Made by a program: the position numbers and the translations under genes | Notes under the pieces: generated by a model | Databases searched by the model: none | Seen by the model: the letters and a program-made list of their open reading frames with translations, nothing else | What the model was told of the DNA's origin: nothing | Source: a virus | Length of the DNA stretch: 64,000 nt | Reading direction: 5' to 3' (one strand) | Virus record (IMG/VR): IMGVR_UViG_3300013233_000093 | Location: 124,001 to 188,000 of that record | Part shown: positions 26,027 through 34,459 of the stretch, piece by piece | Layout of the letters: every line of letters starts with the position of its first letter | Position numbering within the stretch: the stretch's first letter is position 1

Positions 26027-26551
26027 ATGGATAAGTTTGAAGTATCGCGTAAAAAGTTAATAGAGATAAGTAGGTTATGTGTGCGTGTGGCACCGGTACT
26101 GGTTACCGACCATGTAACGGTAGACCAACATGTGATCGCGGCCATACACAAACACACTGGCAGATACAAAACCCCTGAAGATAACGCTAAGGCGGTTACC
26201 ACGGCAGTGTTCGCGTCCGTACTTATCGCACTGGGCTCGCATAGCAAGGAAGACTCAGACGCGTTCATACAGTGTTTACAAGACGTAGGCGGACTGCATG
26301 GCATCTACCTACCAATGGATGCCCGTGACGTACAGTTACTTGGCAGCGGCAGCTGTGCCATGGCCATTCAACTGGTTACATACTTGTATTTCCAAACACA
26401 AGCACATCGAAACTTCATACTGAGTATTGTATTGAGATCGCTCTGCGCTAGATCCGCTACTCTGGGCAAGTGCACTGGAGATACGGCATTGGAATACCTA
26501 AGAAACGATAAGGCGATGTTAGATGAATATTTTCGAAAGATGGATACGTAA
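26027..26551 (+). CDS. Hypothetical helical protein, 174 aa
   Basis: Start follows TTTAAGGATTTAGA. An alpha-helical protein with VAPVLVTDHVTVDQHVIAAI and a Gly-Ser-rich turn (LLGSGSCAMAIQLVTYL). No signal peptide, catalytic motif or family recognised. First of a run of five closely spaced genes that includes a dUTPase. Confidence 0.7.
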   Translation: MDKFEVSRKKLIEISRLCVRVAPVLVTDHVTVDQHVIAAIHKHTGRYKTPEDNAKAVTTAVFASVLIALGSHSKEDSDAFIQCLQDVGGLHGIYLPMDARDVQLLGSGSCAMAIQLVTYLYFQTQAHRNFILSIVLRSLCARSATLGKCTGDTALEYLRNDKAMLDEYFRKMDT

Positions 26552-26681
26552 CTGGATCAATCAGCGGCCGATCACACTCCCCAGTAACAAACCTGTGGCG
26601 GAGCTATCCAGCGATGAACTCAGTCTACGGACTAAACAAAACCTTACCAGCTTAAAGAGAGAATTAGAAGATGGCAAATAG
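26523..26681 (+). CDS. Small overlapping gene, 52 aa
   Basis: The frame MNIFERWIRNWINQRP... overlaps the previous gene by 29 bases and the next by 11 and closes the 119-base gap between them. The second half is an amphipathic helix (LSLRTKQNLTSLKRELEDG). Function unknown; the coupled arrangement supports it. Confidence 0.55.
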   Translation: MNIFERWIRNWINQRPITLPSNKPVAELSSDELSLRTKQNLTSLKRELEDGK

Positions 26682-27345
26682 CACACTTACATTAACAGAA
26701 GAAACGGTAAGTATCTTCTTAGACATGTTACGCAAGCAAGAAGCAATGAACGATGATGTAATGGCAAGACGCGCTATGTCAGAAACACTTTCTACTAGGC
26801 TGGTGGTTTGGTCGGATGCCATTCTAACCGAAGCAGTGGAGTGCATGGGCTATCTTGGATGGGAGTGGTGGAAACTCACTGAGGAAAATACATACCAAGC
26901 TATGCTAGAGGCGGTGGACATTCTGCATTTTGTATTAGCGGATATGATTACATCACACGGAGTAGACAAAGCATCGGTTTATCTGTCAGCAGCATACCTG
27001 GACATGGAAGACCTCGATTGCGTGGTGATAGATCCGATGTGCGTCATTAACCAAATTGTTATAGAAGCCGTATGTGGTAATCCAGATGTTGAAATCATTG
27101 TACCTCTGATGGAACTCTTTCATTACTTTGATATGGATCTACAGGATGTCCATAGATGGTACGTGGCTAAACATACGCTGAACAACTTTAGACAAGCTAC
27201 TGGTTACAGTAAGGGCGCGTATACGAAGATTTGGAATGGTGTGGAAGACAACGTGTATCTCGCACGGTACATGACTGAGAACGATACAAGTCCTTTGGAC
27301 ACGGCAAAACTTACCGAATGGCTTTCCTTTAACTACCCAGGGTAG
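26671..27345 (+). CDS. Dimeric all-alpha dUTPase (dUTPase-2 / MazG-like fold)
   Basis: Hydrolyses dUTP (possibly dCTP) to the monophosphate and pyrophosphate, keeping uracil out of DNA and feeding dTMP synthesis. The metal-binding pattern of the all-alpha NTP pyrophosphatases is present: ILTEAVECMGYLGWEWWK with Glu54, and AMLEAVDILHFVLADM with Glu80 and Asp83. The C-terminal signature of dimeric dUTPases, FRQATGYSKGAYTKIWNG followed by VEDN (about 172-194), is also clear. Length (224) is typical. A second, more divergent family member lies at 36060-36716. The thymidylate kinase at 42284-42916 would use the resulting dTMP. Confidence 0.85.
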   Translation: MANSTLTLTEETVSIFLDMLRKQEAMNDDVMARRAMSETLSTRLVVWSDAILTEAVECMGYLGWEWWKLTEENTYQAMLEAVDILHFVLADMITSHGVDKASVYLSAAYLDMEDLDCVVIDPMCVINQIVIEAVCGNPDVEIIVPLMELFHYFDMDLQDVHRWYVAKHTLNNFRQATGYSKGAYTKIWNGVEDNVYLARYMTENDTSPLDTAKLTEWLSFNYPG

Positions 27346-27354
27346 ACTACGATT

Positions 27355-27972
27355 ATGTTTAAGAAATTGATGGACAAGTACAACCTAAAACAACGCTTGC
27401 CGTTTTTCAGTGTGTATGTAAATAAGCAATATGGCAATAGCTACATTAGTAACGATGTACTATTCCAACGGCCAGGGCTGCCGCAGCAGCTAATAGATAA
27501 GACGACGTTAGATGAAGCGAGTGAATCGTTACCGCTGTACTATCATCCGGTGATCTGCTTTAAGTATACGGGGCACAAGAACGCAGTGTTTGCAGAACTT
27601 GTAATCCGTGCTAAATCTTTAACGTTACTTGCAAAAACCGTCTGCGTTACACAAGGTGTGCCGAACAAACCTGTGGTAGACGGGCACACGTCCGTCTTAT
27701 ATCAAACGCCCATTCAGGACTTTCACAAGTTATACAAAGTGGACACGGATATTAACGCGTACGTCATTGAGCTAGTCGACGGCACAGGGTACTGCATAAC
27801 GTTCGAACGGGACGGTCAATGCTTGGAGCTTGTTTTAGAACGAGACGATGATTACAAGGCGTATATCCCTGGGGCTGAATTGCTGTTCACCAATATACTA
27901 GGCGACGCCGTTGCGGTGTCCATTTCCAATACACAAGTCATGGTTGCAGACGCAGCACTGTCACACTGGTAG
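27355..27972 (+). CDS. Hypothetical beta-rich protein, 205 aa
   Basis: Begins with a basic amphipathic segment (MFKKLMDKYNLKQRLPFF) similar to the starts of other proteins here. The rest is strand-rich, ending with GDAVAVSISNTQVMVADAAL, which has the rhythm of a single blade. A remote link to the propeller family is possible but not shown. It has a weak ribosome-binding site and follows the dUTPase by 9 bases. Confidence 0.65.
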   Translation: MFKKLMDKYNLKQRLPFFSVYVNKQYGNSYISNDVLFQRPGLPQQLIDKTTLDEASESLPLYYHPVICFKYTGHKNAVFAELVIRAKSLTLLAKTVCVTQGVPNKPVVDGHTSVLYQTPIQDFHKLYKVDTDINAYVIELVDGTGYCITFERDGQCLELVLERDDDYKAYIPGAELLFTNILGDAVAVSISNTQVMVADAALSHW

Positions 27973-27991
27973 TAATCAAGAGGATAACAAG

Positions 27992-28096
27992 GTGGATGTT
28001 AAACAGTTAACAGACATCCAAGAAGGCGGGTGGTCAAATATAGAAGATGTTGACCTGGACTTACACGCGGTGTGCGCCACAGCCGAAATCAAATGA
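27992..28096 (+). CDS. Possible small gene with GTG start, 34 aa
   Basis: GTG follows AAGAGGATAACAAG with good spacing. The frame reads VDVKQLTDIQEGGWSNIEDV and ends CATAEIK. It lies alone in the 181-base gap before the next gene. Size is too small to claim a function. Confidence 0.4.
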   Translation: MDVKQLTDIQEGGWSNIEDVDLDLHAVCATAEIK

Positions 28097-28153
28097 CCAT
28101 TATCAAGCAATAGCTAACCCACCCTGCATTAACCGCACTAAGGAACCCGTAAA

Positions 28154-28540
28154 ATGAAGGTTAAGGACTTAAGGAAGCTCTTATATGAACTAGCGGAGAT
28201 CTATCGATGTTCTCCGGTGGGATTACCTAACTTCGGAGGTAATGGGATTTTTGGATACCCGACTGGAAGTGCACTTCCATATAACAGCCGTGGCAGGGCA
28301 CTCTATAGCAACCACACATATGCAGACACACCAAGTAACGATAATGAGGTGTACATACGGGCTAGGTGTGGATCATTACCAATGCCAGTTAGCTTACTTT
28401 TTTTAGCAGACCAGTTATTTTATAACGAAGACGAGGCACGAGTCATGGTCCACAATTCTCAAACTGGCACTTTATCGAGAGTGACGGGCGCACGTTGGAA
28501 TAAGCAGTATAACTGTATCGAGTTAATAACTAGGAGATAA
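28154..28540 (+). CDS. Hypothetical protein, 128 aa
   Basis: Start follows TAAGGAACCCGTAAA. A helical start (KVKDLRKLLYELAEIYRC) is followed by a Gly/Asn/Tyr-rich loop region and a hydrophobic strand set (MPVSLLFLADQLFYNEDEA). No family recognised. It is adjacent (2 bases) to the next gene. Confidence 0.65.
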   Translation: MKVKDLRKLLYELAEIYRCSPVGLPNFGGNGIFGYPTGSALPYNSRGRALYSNHTYADTPSNDNEVYIRARCGSLPMPVSLLFLADQLFYNEDEARVMVHNSQTGTLSRVTGARWNKQYNCIELITRR

Positions 28541-28542
28541 AA

Positions 28543-29352
28543 ATGAAGACTAATGAAATACACGGTTACGAAGTTGGCACTGGTAGCGCGCACGTATACA
28601 CTTCGCATGAAGTTGCTCTTTCAGATATGGCACAGGCACTCGTTAACGCACACGCAACGTCGTGTGCCGGGGGCAATGTCACGGTAAGTATCGACGCTGT
28701 ATTGGTTAACGCAGACACAGTCGCTGCCCGTTTATCTGAAAACGTAAAACATTGTGGGAACTACGTGCACATGGCACAATGTTACCGTAATCGCATTGAG
28801 TCCGTGTTAAGAGTAATGCACCGTGTGTATCCGGAGTTCGACGAATCGTATTTGATGGTCGATGGCGGTGACTACGTTACTGTCAAGTATGACGGCGAGG
28901 AATCGCCAATTGACAGTCTTCCCGCGGGCGTGTTAGCAATACTAAACATAGTGACTGAAATTATAGAAAGCATGCCACTCACTGGTTATGCGTATAAATC
29001 TGAAGAAGAGTCGGTCACGGTATGCATCTACCGTCTCGGATCAGGACTTCTGTCAAAAGACCAGCCCTTGATTGTACGAAAGTTAGCACAGGCGTTTCCA
29101 AATACAGATTTTTACATTACGACCGATTCCGTATTGATTATCTCTAGGTTAATCACCGGCGAGCTTAAGGTGGTAAGGAAAACACCTCGTGGATTGGAAT
29201 ACGAAGAGGTCGAATCTCCGTATGCGATGAGTACCGGTGACCTAATAAAGGCCGCATTTGGCGTGGATATGAATCAGGTCAAGGTTAAGAATGCTTCTGC
29301 CGCTGGACAGCTAGCTGCAAAGAAAGCATTGCTTAGGCTTATAGAAAGATAA
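28543..29352 (+). CDS. Hypothetical protein, 269 aa
   Basis: Start follows CTAGGAGATAAAA. Mixed alpha/beta with no membrane helix; the C-terminus is a basic helix (VKNASAAGQLAAKKALLRLI). Its stop is immediately followed by promoter copy 4. No function can be read. Confidence 0.7.
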   Translation: MKTNEIHGYEVGTGSAHVYTSHEVALSDMAQALVNAHATSCAGGNVTVSIDAVLVNADTVAARLSENVKHCGNYVHMAQCYRNRIESVLRVMHRVYPEFDESYLMVDGGDYVTVKYDGEESPIDSLPAGVLAILNIVTEIIESMPLTGYAYKSEEESVTVCIYRLGSGLLSKDQPLIVRKLAQAFPNTDFYITTDSVLIISRLITGELKVVRKTPRGLEYEEVESPYAMSTGDLIKAAFGVDMNQVKVKNASAAGQLAAKKALLRLIER

Positions 29353-29360
29353 ACCTCACC

Positions 29361-29412
29361 GTTTATTCAAAACTATATCACTTAAGGGATAGATAACGTG
29401 TTGTTGTCTTTA
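29361..29412 (+). promoter_or_regulatory. Repeated phage promoter element, copy 4, with 5' stem-loop
   Basis: GTTTATTCAAAAC then CTATATCACTTAAGGGATA: the second half of the core differs from other copies, while GATAAC-gtgtt-GTTGTC is kept. This shows that TATATCAC and the stem-loop are the best conserved parts. Confidence 0.6.
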
Positions 29413-29433
29413 GACTAGAAGAGAGAATGTGAT

Positions 29434-29910
29434 ATGATAACCATTGATGTGGATATCGATTTTGGATATATGCCAGTTGGTATATTTCGAAGCGACGGTG
29501 TCTGTAGTGCACAGGAGTTTTCAGAAGACTTGCTTGTGCCTGCGCTGAAAACGGGAGACGTGGTGACGGTAGTCTTTGATGGGTTCGTCGTGACTCCGTC
29601 AGCTGCCTGGTTACGCGCGGTGTTCGAGGGACTTGTCACAGTGCACGGGTTCTGTAAAGAGGACTTATTGAAAACCCTGTACGTGACCTCCACCTTTAAG
29701 TCTATTGCCTCGCTGTCTTACGCGTACATGGAACTTGCAGGCGTGGACATGGGCGATATGTACACCGGCCAATACCTCATGGCGAATAAGATATCCCTGG
29801 ACAACTGGCATGACAGAAAGCCCGTAGACGAAGAATACAGCAAAACAAGTTTTATCCAACGCTTGCGCATTCGTGTACGTAACTACCTAAGAAGGATGTA
29901 TATATGTTAG
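29434..29910 (+). CDS. STAS-like (DUF4325-type) protein, 158 aa
   Basis: Residues 1-105 match the layout of STAS-like DUF4325 proteins: VDIDFGYMPVGIFRSDGVC, a helix (EFSEDLLVPALKTG), the central strand VVTVVFDGFVVTPSAAWLRA and a further FEGLVTVHG. In bacteria this fold acts as a switch beside ATPases or kinases; no such partner is adjacent here. The last 50 residues are a basic tail (FIQRLRIRVRNYLRRMYIC). Lies just behind promoter copy 4, and overlaps the next start by 7 bases. Confidence 0.6.
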   Translation: MITIDVDIDFGYMPVGIFRSDGVCSAQEFSEDLLVPALKTGDVVTVVFDGFVVTPSAAWLRAVFEGLVTVHGFCKEDLLKTLYVTSTFKSIASLSYAYMELAGVDMGDMYTGQYLMANKISLDNWHDRKPVDEEYSKTSFIQRLRIRVRNYLRRMYIC

Positions 29911-30458
29911 ATCGATTGAAAGCCCTGGACTCACGCCAACGGTTTATAGCGCTTGTCACAGCAGGCGTTCTGTTGCTTGGCTGGTTTATATACGCAGGTT
30001 TTGATACCCGCGCATACCGTGTGGCAAACTGCACTACCAGGTCAACGTCATACTTAGTGGCGCATTATTCTGAACCTAAGGTCGAAGTAGGGGTTGATGC
30101 TGACGGCACGCCTTACGCGAATTATTACGACGACACATGGAGTGAACGCGTTTCTATGACGTCTAAGGCATCTCGTCGTAACGACGAGGGCGTGGTGCAT
30201 ACTGGAGGGTTTATAATGACACACGGTTATCCTGTGGCTAAGCGTCCTGAACTCTACGATGACTTTGTACGTGGACGATGGTTTGTGCGGATCACAGAAA
30301 GAAGAACCAGAGATTTGACCGTGGGTTTGATCTCGGGCGACGACAAGATGGATGTGGGCAACGACATAGAAGACTATGGTCGTTGTATGGCTAAACGAGG
30401 CGGCTTAATAAACCTCAAAACGTGGTGGGGATTGGCCTCCGACGTAAAGTTTAACTAA
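29904..30458 (+). CDS. Signal-anchored protein, 184 aa
   Basis: ATG lies within ATATATATG at the end of the previous gene. A basic start (MLDRLKALDSRQR) and one helix (FIALVTAGVLLLGWFIYAGF, about 14-33) make a signal anchor, so the 150-residue remainder, with two cysteines (NCTTRS, YGRCMAKRG), is likely in the periplasm. It contains EPKVEVGVDADGTPYANYYD, a strand region. Function unknown. Confidence 0.65.
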   Translation: MLDRLKALDSRQRFIALVTAGVLLLGWFIYAGFDTRAYRVANCTTRSTSYLVAHYSEPKVEVGVDADGTPYANYYDDTWSERVSMTSKASRRNDEGVVHTGGFIMTHGYPVAKRPELYDDFVRGRWFVRITERRTRDLTVGLISGDDKMDVGNDIEDYGRCMAKRGGLINLKTWWGLASDVKFN

Positions 30459-30471
30459 CAGGAACAATACG

Positions 30472-30921
30472 ATGAACGTAAGAAATGTGAAAGACATGAA
30501 GTTAACGCGCATTAGCGATAATGCATTCGACCCTAGCAAGTTTCAGCCTGTTTCAATGGTGGATTTGCACAAGCCCGTGAACGGTCTCTGGCTGTCACCT
30601 ACAGACAGTGATTATGGATGGGCGGACTGGTGTAAGCGCGAAGACTATTACACGGGAGATCGTGTAGAGGAGTTTTTGTACACAGGTAAAACCGCAGTCA
30701 TTGACTGTGACGACGATTACGAGTCATTTGCCTGGCGGTACCCGAGAAACGACGGGAGCTCTTACATTGATTATGTCTCTATGTCCGAGCACTTCGATGC
30801 AGTGCATTTGACCAGCAACGGTCTTAAGGAAATGCGTTGGGAGAACTCAGACATTTATCTTTGGGATTGCGAAACCGTGTTGATTTTCAATATCTCTACG
30901 ATTACGTTAAACGCCAAGTAA
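30472..30921 (+). CDS. Protein of a GLWxS...YGWxxWC family, 149 aa
   Basis: Carries KPVNGLWLSPTDSDYGWADW then C (about 39-58), and a C-terminal IYLWDCETVLIFN. I recall a scattered family of bacterial and phage hypothetical proteins with the same 'GLW.S ... YGW..WC ... WDC' pattern; its function is not known to me. A resemblance to ADP-ribosyltransferase-like folds has crossed my mind but cannot be supported here. Good ribosome-binding site (CAGGAACAATACG). Confidence 0.55.
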   Translation: MNVRNVKDMKLTRISDNAFDPSKFQPVSMVDLHKPVNGLWLSPTDSDYGWADWCKREDYYTGDRVEEFLYTGKTAVIDCDDDYESFAWRYPRNDGSSYIDYVSMSEHFDAVHLTSNGLKEMRWENSDIYLWDCETVLIFNISTITLNAK

Positions 30922-30929
30922 CGTAAATC

Positions 30930-30972
30930 GTAAAATAGGCTACTGTTTATACAGCAGCTTATTTTTTTTTTA
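30930..30972 (+). terminator. Probable terminator
   Basis: An imperfect stem around GCTACTGT/ACAGCAGC (30938-30960 region) followed by a run of T. It separates the upstream genes from the NAD salvage pair. Confidence 0.6.
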
Positions 30973-31050
30973 ACCACGCAGTAACCTATGGACGCCGCGG
31001 GTGAAATCGTATGTATCCATAGCACATCAAACAACTTAGAGGGTTCTAAG

Positions 31051-32064
31051 ATGACAAATGACAAAAAGCTTTTGGTTTTAATCGGGAGATTTCAACCAAC
31101 CACCAACGCACACGTGGAGCTTATCAAGCAATCCATTAAGCCGGGTGAAGATCTGTTAATCGTGATAGGCAGTGCATACGCACCACGCACGGTGAAAAAT
31201 CCGTTCACGGCTCAAGAACGTGCGGGCATGCTGGAACACGCATTACGGGCAGCAGGGATCGGATGTGGTATTCACATAGCGTACGTTCGGGATCAACGGT
31301 ATAGTCCCGCGCAGTGGATATCCGACGTACAGGTAAAGATCAGTATGTACCCGACCTCTGTAGATAACGTGACCTTGCTAGGACATCATAAGGACTCGTC
31401 GTCTCAATATCTTGACGATTTTCCAGATTATGGATATCGGGAAGGTACAAAGTTTGGCGACAACCTTAGCGCCACGACCATTCGAGATGGGTATTTCGAG
31501 TACGGCCTGGTGTTTGACGATGTACCGCTTAACGTGAAGGTGTTCATGCGTGACTTTAAAAGGACGCCTGAATACGACGCTCTTCGAACAGCGTGGACGG
31601 ACAACAAACTTTACCAAGCGTCATGGTCACGTAGCCCATACCCGCCCACGTTCATTACAGGCGATGCAGTGGTGATACAATCCAGTCACGTATTGCTTGT
31701 TAAACGCCGTGATAATCCAGGCAAGGGCTTGTTAGCATTACCTGGAGGATTCTTAGATCCTATTGAAACAGTAGAGGACTGTATACTACGAGAACTTAAG
31801 GAAGAGACTCGTATTAACTTGCCGGTGAGATTACTGCGTGACAAGCTAAAGCACATCCGTGTGTTTGATGCACCCGATCGATCGCTTCGCGGTCGTACGG
31901 TAACACACGCAGGATTATTTCTTCTGCAAGGTAAAGAGATGCCAAAGGTCAAAGGATCTGACGACGCTGAAGTCGCATCATGGGTACCACTGGCGTCATT
32001 GGACCCGGGTGTGATGTACGAAGACCATTACGACATTATCAAGGCCTTAACGGGTAACTTGTAA
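31051..32064 (+). CDS. nadM: Bifunctional NMN adenylyltransferase / Nudix hydrolase (NadM-Nudix)
   Basis: Makes NAD+ from NMN and ATP; the Nudix half cleaves ADP-ribose-type compounds. The ATG at 31051 is used because TAGAGGGTTCTAAG precedes it, as it does for the next gene. Residues 8-150 are a nucleotidyltransferase domain: GRFQPTTNAH (12-21, with the H/TxxH-type site) and LSATTIRDGY (139-148, the ISxTxxR motif). Residues ~200-337 are a Nudix domain with PGGFLDPIE, VEDCILRELKEET (about 231-253), the GX5EX7REUXEE box intact, Thr replacing the usual Gly. The same fusion is known from vibriophage KVP40. Next to NadV, 31 bases downstream. Confidence 0.9.
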   Translation: MTNDKKLLVLIGRFQPTTNAHVELIKQSIKPGEDLLIVIGSAYAPRTVKNPFTAQERAGMLEHALRAAGIGCGIHIAYVRDQRYSPAQWISDVQVKISMYPTSVDNVTLLGHHKDSSSQYLDDFPDYGYREGTKFGDNLSATTIRDGYFEYGLVFDDVPLNVKVFMRDFKRTPEYDALRTAWTDNKLYQASWSRSPYPPTFITGDAVVIQSSHVLLVKRRDNPGKGLLALPGGFLDPIETVEDCILRELKEETRINLPVRLLRDKLKHIRVFDAPDRSLRGRTVTHAGLFLLQGKEMPKVKGSDDAEVASWVPLASLDPGVMYEDHYDIIKALTGNL

Positions 32065-32095
32065 GTCGTTCATTAACTTAATAGAGGGTTCTATT

Positions 32096-33532
32096 ATGAG
32101 AGATATATACGCACGTAACATGAGTGTTAACACCGATTCATACAAGGTCACCATGCCACCGCAGTACCCACCAGGTACTACTAACATTTGGGACTACATT
32201 GAATCTCGAGGCGGTCTGTACGATGCCACTTTGTTTTGCGGTATCCAGGCGTACCTCAAAGAGTATCTATCCATTCCCGTGACTAAGGAAATGGTGGATT
32301 TCTCCGAGGTCTTTTGGAAGGCACATGGTGTGCGCTATGATCGTGCCCAGTGGGATTACGTTGTAGAAAACCATGATGGCTTACTGCCTCTGGAGATCAG
32401 AGCGCTTCCAGAAGGCACCGTCTTGAAAACCCGTAACATTCTTGTCAGTGTGGTAAACACAGATGAGAAATGTAAATGGGCTACTACGTGGATCGAGAAG
32501 TCTTTACTGCGTGCTGTATGGTACGCGACATCTGTCGCTACTGTGTCGTACAACATCAAGAAAGACATCGCGCGGTTCTTACGTGACACCTCAGATGCAG
32601 GCATGATGGATCTGCGTTACATGTTACATGACTTTGGTGGACGGGGCGTAAGCTCCTTTGAATCCGCCGGTCTTGGCAGCATGGCGCATGGCTTATGTTT
32701 CGGTGGTACAGATACCCCTGAAGGCATCTTGGCTTCTATGGAGTATTATAACTCCGATGTAGCCAGTCACTCTTTATGGGGGGCTATGGAGCACAGTACG
32801 GTTACGTCTTGGGGCCGCGAAAACGAACGCCTGTCGTATGCAAACATGATCGATGAGTTTGCCGTCCCTAACGGTAAGTTTGCGATGCTGATCGATTCGT
32901 ACGATGTGTTCCACGCTGCACGGGTGATTATCGGTGAAGAGCTTCGCCAAAAGATCATCGACTGCGGCGCGCAGGTGATACTACGTCCTGACTCGGGAGA
33001 TCCTGTAACAGTGATGTTAGAGCTTCTGGAGATCCTGGGTGAGAAGTTTGGATACGACGTCAACAGTAAGGGGTATAAGATGCTCCGTACGGTGAGTTTG
33101 ATCCAAGGCGATGGCGTTTGTCACGATACCATCCTTAAGATGCTACAGGCCATTAAGGACGCTGGATGGGCTACGCTTAATGTAAGTTACGGCATGGGCG
33201 GTGCGCTACTGCAGATTCCAGATCGTGACATGCAGAAGTTTGCCATGAAGTGCAGCGCCATTAAAGTAAACGGTGAGTGGCGTACCGTGTATAAAGATCC
33301 TATCACAGATAAGGGCAAGCGTTCTAAAGCAGGACGTCTCGATCTTGTCAAGGGATGGGATGATACTGCGCGTGACAACTACTTTACCGATGTCATCGGC
33401 GATGAACCGCGCCCCAATAGTCTTTTGCGGACTGTCTGGCGTAACGGCAAGTTGCTGGTGGATGACGATTATAAGATGCTTCGTGATCGCGCCGGGTGGA
33501 ACGACTCCATAGAAGACTTTATAACTCGTTAG
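32096..33532 (+). CDS. nadV: Nicotinamide phosphoribosyltransferase (NadV)
   Basis: Joins nicotinamide to PRPP to give NMN, the substrate of the upstream gene product, completing a two-step route from nicotinamide to NAD+. The 478-residue protein has the type-II phosphoribosyltransferase form: SVNTDSYKVTMPPQYPPGTT at the start, the central MLHDFGGRGVSSFESAG (about 178-194), ILRPDSGDPV (about 299-308) and NVSYGMGGALLQ (about 362-373). All are characteristic of NAMPT/NadV. The pair matches the phage NAD+ reconstitution route (NARP2) reported to defeat NAD-depleting defences. It is closed by a terminator. Confidence 0.95.
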   Translation: MRDIYARNMSVNTDSYKVTMPPQYPPGTTNIWDYIESRGGLYDATLFCGIQAYLKEYLSIPVTKEMVDFSEVFWKAHGVRYDRAQWDYVVENHDGLLPLEIRALPEGTVLKTRNILVSVVNTDEKCKWATTWIEKSLLRAVWYATSVATVSYNIKKDIARFLRDTSDAGMMDLRYMLHDFGGRGVSSFESAGLGSMAHGLCFGGTDTPEGILASMEYYNSDVASHSLWGAMEHSTVTSWGRENERLSYANMIDEFAVPNGKFAMLIDSYDVFHAARVIIGEELRQKIIDCGAQVILRPDSGDPVTVMLELLEILGEKFGYDVNSKGYKMLRTVSLIQGDGVCHDTILKMLQAIKDAGWATLNVSYGMGGALLQIPDRDMQKFAMKCSAIKVNGEWRTVYKDPITDKGKRSKAGRLDLVKGWDDTARDNYFTDVIGDEPRPNSLLRTVWRNGKLLVDDDYKMLRDRAGWNDSIEDFITR

Positions 33533-33543
33533 ACAATAAGACA

Positions 33544-33579
33544 CGAAGCTGGGATTTCCAGCTTCGGTCTTTTATTTTT
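33544..33579 (+). terminator. Rho-independent terminator after nadV
   Basis: Nine-bp stem (33544-33552 with 33558-33566) followed by TCTTTTATTTTT. Confidence 0.88.
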
Positions 33580-33593
33580 GCTGTGTTGACTAA

Positions 33594-33643
33594 ATATTTA
33601 AAACTATATCACTATTATGATAGATAACGTGTTGTTGTCTTTA
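33594..33643 (+). promoter_or_regulatory. Repeated phage promoter element, copy 5, with 5' stem-loop
   Basis: CTGTGTTGAC then ATATTTAAAAC, the core CTATATCACTATTATGA, and GATAAC-gtgtt-GTTGTC. The TGTGTTGAC upstream block is shared with copy 1. Confidence 0.65.
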
Positions 33644-33694
33644 GACTAAGGATACGTCCCGGGCATTTAACTAGCCCATAACAGGAGCAATAGA

Positions 33695-34045
33695 ATGAGT
33701 GATTTATACGATGTAAATGGTAAAGAAGCAGCGGAGTCTATCTATACCAGATTGACTTGGTTAAGTCATGAATGGGATCAATACGCACCCGATCTTGCAA
33801 GTGCATTTGGTATAAGCCGCTCTGAAATTATTACATGTCCCTCTATAACGGAATGTGATGATTTATCAGAAACTGACCTGGTCTACACTGATAACGTATC
33901 GTCCGCCTTGAAAGCATACAAACACGGCGCTGGTATAGTTTTGATAAATCGATACAGGCCGTATGGTGGCATAGCTAAGATAACCGTGGAAACAATCCAT
34001 GGTAGTTGTGTATACATGAGCTTAGATCAATATCCAGACGCTTAA
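33695..34045 (+). CDS. Hypothetical protein, 116 aa
   Basis: Start follows AACAGGAGCAATAGA. Helical first half (AAESIYTRLTWLSHEWDQY) and strand-rich second half (GIVLINRYRPYGGIAKITVE). No motif recognised. First gene behind promoter copy 5. Confidence 0.65.
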   Translation: MSDLYDVNGKEAAESIYTRLTWLSHEWDQYAPDLASAFGISRSEIITCPSITECDDLSETDLVYTDNVSSALKAYKHGAGIVLINRYRPYGGIAKITVETIHGSCVYMSLDQYPDA

Positions 34046-34060
34046 CAGAGGTTTATTAGT

Positions 34061-34459
34061 ATGTTTAAGAAAGATTTAGATCGGTTACTAGCGGCACCTA
34101 CACTGCGCAAACTTGCGTTGTTCATTTCGGAACAGGCGTCATCTGAAGAGACACTGATTTCGTTCCTGGCGTATAACGACAACGGAGTGCCGATGGCGAA
34201 ACGTTATGGACTTCCGGAAATGCCCTTTGAAGCAGGCATCGCAATATCCACCACGGTAACGCATAAATTGGTAGATGATGTGAAACGTACAGCAGTGCAC
34301 GTACACCTTACCACCGCTGACGAGGATGTGTTTACAATCCAGTTGACGTACAAGCGGGATAAGACGTTTATCGAACCACAAGTCTGGCGCACTGGCGAAC
34401 ATTTAAACATTCCATTTATGGATAAAGATATTCTAAACCAAACAGGAGCAATTGCATGA
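34061..34459 (+). CDS. Hypothetical protein, 132 aa
   Basis: Starts with a basic helix (MFKKDLDRLLAAPTLRKLAL) and continues in strands (TAVHVHLTTADEDVFTIQLT). Its stop overlaps the start of the HTH gene by four bases (ATGA), so the two are translated together. No toxin fold is recognised. Function unknown. Confidence 0.65.
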   Translation: MFKKDLDRLLAAPTLRKLALFISEQASSEETLISFLAYNDNGVPMAKRYGLPEMPFEAGIAISTTVTHKLVDDVKRTAVHVHLTTADEDVFTIQLTYKRDKTFIEPQVWRTGEHLNIPFMDKDILNQTGAIA

